Source: Pirellulaceae bacterium
GTDB taxonomy: Bacteria; Planctomycetota; Planctomycetia; Pirellulales; Pirellulaceae
DNA length: 64,000 nt
Assembly: GCA_028280445.1 (NCBI GenBank)
Contig: JANQLU010000052.1
Coordinates: 84,403 to 148,402 of the forward strand
Direction of reading: 5' to 3'
In this document: piece after piece, positions 62,063 through 64,000 of the stretch
Position numbering within the stretch: position 1 is the first letter of the stretch
How the letters are laid out: every line of letters starts with the position of its first letter
Made by a program: the position numbers and the translations under genes
Notes under the pieces: generated by a model
What the model was told of the DNA's origin: nothing
The model's input: the letters and a program-made list of their open reading frames with translations, nothing else
Databases searched by the model: none

Positions 62063-62476
62063 ATGAGTTATCAGGCTGACAATTACGACGACGATGCTGA
62101 ATTGACGGCATACATCTGGCACAACTATCGCCACTTGCTAACCAACTTGGAATCGCTTGCGGATAAAGCAGTCATGGCCGAGCAAAAGGCACAATCATCC
62201 AGTGAGCGAATGGCGAAAGTGTTGCGGGAAAGATGGGGAGGGCAAAACGGCTCCCGTGTTGTTGAAGCCCTCAAAGATGGCCATGAAGTTTTCCGCAAGC
62301 GGGTTCGGGAGCGAGTTCTCGAAAGTTCAGGGGATGATGTATTCATCAACAGATGCCCCAGTTGCCAACGCATCGTTGCTACGCCCAAAGCCCAGCAATG
62401 CCTGTGGTGCGGCCATGACTGGCATAAAAAGGGAAGCGAAAAACTTGCGCAATGGAACAAGACCAAAATTACTTAA
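62063..62476 (+). CDS. Hypothetical zinc-ribbon protein
   Basis: 137 residues. An N-terminal helical, charged region (about 1-90) is followed by a CxxC...CxxC zinc ribbon: CPSC near 98-101 and CLWC near 114-117 with GHDW after it. Such two-domain proteins are often small DNA- or RNA-binding or accessory proteins; no known function. Probably co-transcribed with the gene before it. Confidence 0.62.
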   Translation: MSYQADNYDDDAELTAYIWHNYRHLLTNLESLADKAVMAEQKAQSSSERMAKVLRERWGGQNGSRVVEALKDGHEVFRKRVRERVLESSGDDVFINRCPSCQRIVATPKAQQCLWCGHDWHKKGSEKLAQWNKTKIT

Positions 62477-62672
62477 CTCGCGAAATGTTTTACTGGGCTT
62501 ATCCTTGCTCATCAGAAACTCCAAAAAAACTATTGAACTTCTAGATTTTTTGCGCAGTTTACTCAACCCTGCATAGGCCGAAAGCCATTTTTATGACAGT
62601 TACCGACATGTGCGGGATTTTTCTCATACAATTGGTGAACTACTGACAACCTCGACGTAGGGCGAAACCAAA

Positions 62673-63734
62673 ATGACGTTACTTCTGATTACCGTTTTCG
62701 CAGTGCTTGCGATTTCAGCGGCTTGCTCTCTGTCCGAAGCCGCCATTTATGCGGCCAGGATTCCTTACATTCGGACGCTCGCCGACACGGGATCGTTGGC
62801 GGGTCGGCTGCTGGTACAATTCAAAGAGAACATCGAGCGCCCGATTTCCACGATCTTGATTATCAACACCGTGGCCAACACCGCTGGCGCCGCCATCGCT
62901 GGCGCTCAAGCCCAATCCGTGCTTCCTGAATGGGCTCTCATTTGGTTCGCAGCGGCCTTCACGCTCAGTGTACTTACTTTTTCCGAAATCATTCCCAAAA
63001 TCCTGGGCGTCGTATATAGCGAGCGGCTCGCGCGTGTGTTGGCTTTGCCGCTCCAGGCAGCCATCATCGGACTTTATCCACTGGTATGGCTGATCGAAAA
63101 ATTATCGCAGCTAATCAAACCCAATGAGCCGATCCTCGCTGCACCGGAAGAAGAGATCGAGGAACTGGCGAAGATGAGCGCAGAAGAAGGCAGCATCCTC
63201 GAAGAGGAAGCGGAAATGGTCCGGAACGTTTTGCGACTGAACGACGTGACGGCTGCCCACATCATGACTCCGCGCTCGGTCGTGGTTAAATTTCCCGCGG
63301 GCATCACCATTACCGAAGCGGCTGAGAAAATTGATGAATGGACCTACTCACGGATTCCCGTTTACAGTGACCACGATCCGGAAACGTGGATCGGATTTGT
63401 GCTCCGCCGCGATATCCTGGCCAAATTAGCCGAGGATGAATTTGACATCACCGTGGGATCGCTTTGCCAACCATTATATTTTGTCAGCGATTCGACGCAC
63501 GGACATGTCATGCTGAAATCATTCCTCAAACGCAAATCACATTTGTTTGGAGTTGCAAATCATTTTGGCGATCTGATTGGCATTGTCACGCTGGAAGATG
63601 TCATTGAATCGCTGATCGGCGCGGAAATTGTCGACGAAGTCGATTCGGCTATCGACATGCAGGAAGTGGCTCGGCTTCGTAAGCGCGAGCAGAGTCAAAT
63701 TAACGACGAACAAAGAAGACATCACGACAATTGA
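62673..63734 (+). CDS. CNNM/CorC-type membrane protein with CBS pair (hemolysin-family)
   Basis: 353 residues. The N-terminal CNNM (DUF21) domain has about four membrane segments (1-145) with the family motifs CSLSEAAIYAA, RPISTILIINTVANTAGAA and SEIIPKILG, the last near 100-110. A CBS-pair cytoplasmic domain follows (about 190-325: TPRSVVVKFPAGITITEA, IGIVTLEDVIESLIG). Homologues (CorC, YfjD, CNNM) handle Mg2+ efflux. The C-terminal transporter-associated (CorC_HlyC) domain is missing, leaving a short Arg/Gln/His-rich tail, so this is the shorter architecture. Confidence 0.88.
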   Translation: MTLLLITVFAVLAISAACSLSEAAIYAARIPYIRTLADTGSLAGRLLVQFKENIERPISTILIINTVANTAGAAIAGAQAQSVLPEWALIWFAAAFTLSVLTFSEIIPKILGVVYSERLARVLALPLQAAIIGLYPLVWLIEKLSQLIKPNEPILAAPEEEIEELAKMSAEEGSILEEEAEMVRNVLRLNDVTAAHIMTPRSVVVKFPAGITITEAAEKIDEWTYSRIPVYSDHDPETWIGFVLRRDILAKLAEDEFDITVGSLCQPLYFVSDSTHGHVMLKSFLKRKSHLFGVANHFGDLIGIVTLEDVIESLIGAEIVDEVDSAIDMQEVARLRKREQSQINDEQRRHHDN

Positions 63735-63833
63735 ACATTCGTGTATGTAACACCTCAACCATTGTTGTTTCAAAGGATTGGCCACATCTCGTCGCCGGGC
63801 ATTCATGACTCGTGTTTTGACTTGAGCCACTAC

Positions 63834-63862
63834 AAAAAAAACCGCCAGCTCGAAGCTGGCGG
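63834..63862 (-). terminator. Intrinsic terminator of the gene at the right edge
   Basis: Minus strand: perfect nine-pair stem CCGCCAGCT/AGCTGGCGG with a TCG loop, then eight T residues. It lies 35 bases after the stop of the truncated minus-strand gene at 63898. Confidence 0.9.
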
Positions 63863-63897
63863 CCAAGACATTCAAACGAGAAAGTCTATCGCTAACG

Positions 63898-64000
63898 CTA
63901 AAAGTCGATGTCGACGACAATGCCGTCGTTGTGACCAAACATAGCGTAAAGTGTTCGCCAGTCAGTGTTACGTGGAATAACACGGATAGAAGCGTCACCA
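63898..64000 (-). CDS. C-terminal end of a DUF1559-like secreted protein (partial)
   Basis: Only the last 33 codons are in the window, ending at a TAG at 63898-63900. The residues (GDASIRVIPRNTDWRTLYAM then FGHNDGIVVDIDF) fit the C-terminus of DUF1559 proteins, the type IV pilin-like secreted family hugely expanded in planctomycetes, which end with a DGSVRF, W-L and GG-V pattern. The rest lies beyond the right edge. The assignment rests on few residues. Confidence 0.5.
   Translation of the reverse strand, partial: GDASIRVIPRNTDWRTLYAMFGHNDGIVVDIDF

Overview
The window reads as chromosomal DNA of a planctomycete, most probably from the Pirellulaceae and relatives. This is inference from gene content: many secreted proteins with HEAT, LRR, TPR or WD40-like repeats, a PEP-CTERM protein, a DUF4185 protein, planctomycete-style N-termini with one membrane helix after a basic stretch, a DUF1559-like C-terminus at the right edge, and a multi-gene ubiquitin-like operon. 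Base composition looks moderate. Housekeeping genes include accA, an SRAP-family abasic-site protein, glnB-glnD, a PduO-type cobalamin adenosyltransferase, a Nudix hydrolase and a tRNA-Asp(GTC) with its own promoter and terminator.

Layout: 0.1-6.9 kb holds accA, SRAP, a YCII protein, a TAXI-type binding protein, an M50-like peptidase and a pseudopilin-like protein. From 7 to 32 kb lies an accessory region of secreted lipoproteins and repeat proteins, separated by dense short palindromic repeats. It includes an IS200-like (RAYT) transposase element and several of its non-autonomous derivatives. From 33.0 to 38.5 kb there is a tight sugar operon (GT2 glycosyltransferase, CDP-glucose-type nucleotidyltransferase, epimerase, two sugar C-methyltransferases). 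From 38.8 to 47.5 kb come a DUF4185 protein, an ExbD, a large beta-lactamase-fold protein, an SPFH protein coupled to an NAD-kinase-like protein, and an EamA transporter.

The centrepiece is 48.8-54.6 kb: seven co-directional, closely packed genes for a eukaryote-like ubiquitin-type pathway. They are a beta-grasp modifier ending in a single Gly, a Cys-containing E2, a soluble JAMM peptidase, a ThiF/E1, a membrane-anchored JAMM peptidase, a second E2-fold protein whose catalytic Cys is replaced by Asp (UEV-like), and a membrane-anchored RING-type protein. Both E2-fold proteins carry long acidic/hydrophobic tails resembling SUMO-interacting motifs. I infer activation (E1), conjugation (E2 plus UEV, with RING) and removal (two JAMMs), partly at the membrane. 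Families of this kind were outlined by comparative genomics (Aravind and colleagues), but I know of no characterised planctomycete system with this gene set.

From 54.7 to 64 kb: Nudix and cobalamin genes, the PII/uridylyltransferase nitrogen-sensing pair, a TPR protein, a tiny membrane protein, the tRNA-Asp followed by two accessory genes, a CNNM/CBS protein, and the truncated end of a DUF1559-like gene.

Seven families of intergenic repeats (called A-G below) occupy much of the non-coding DNA; most copies are hairpins of 50-80 bp that sit directly after genes.
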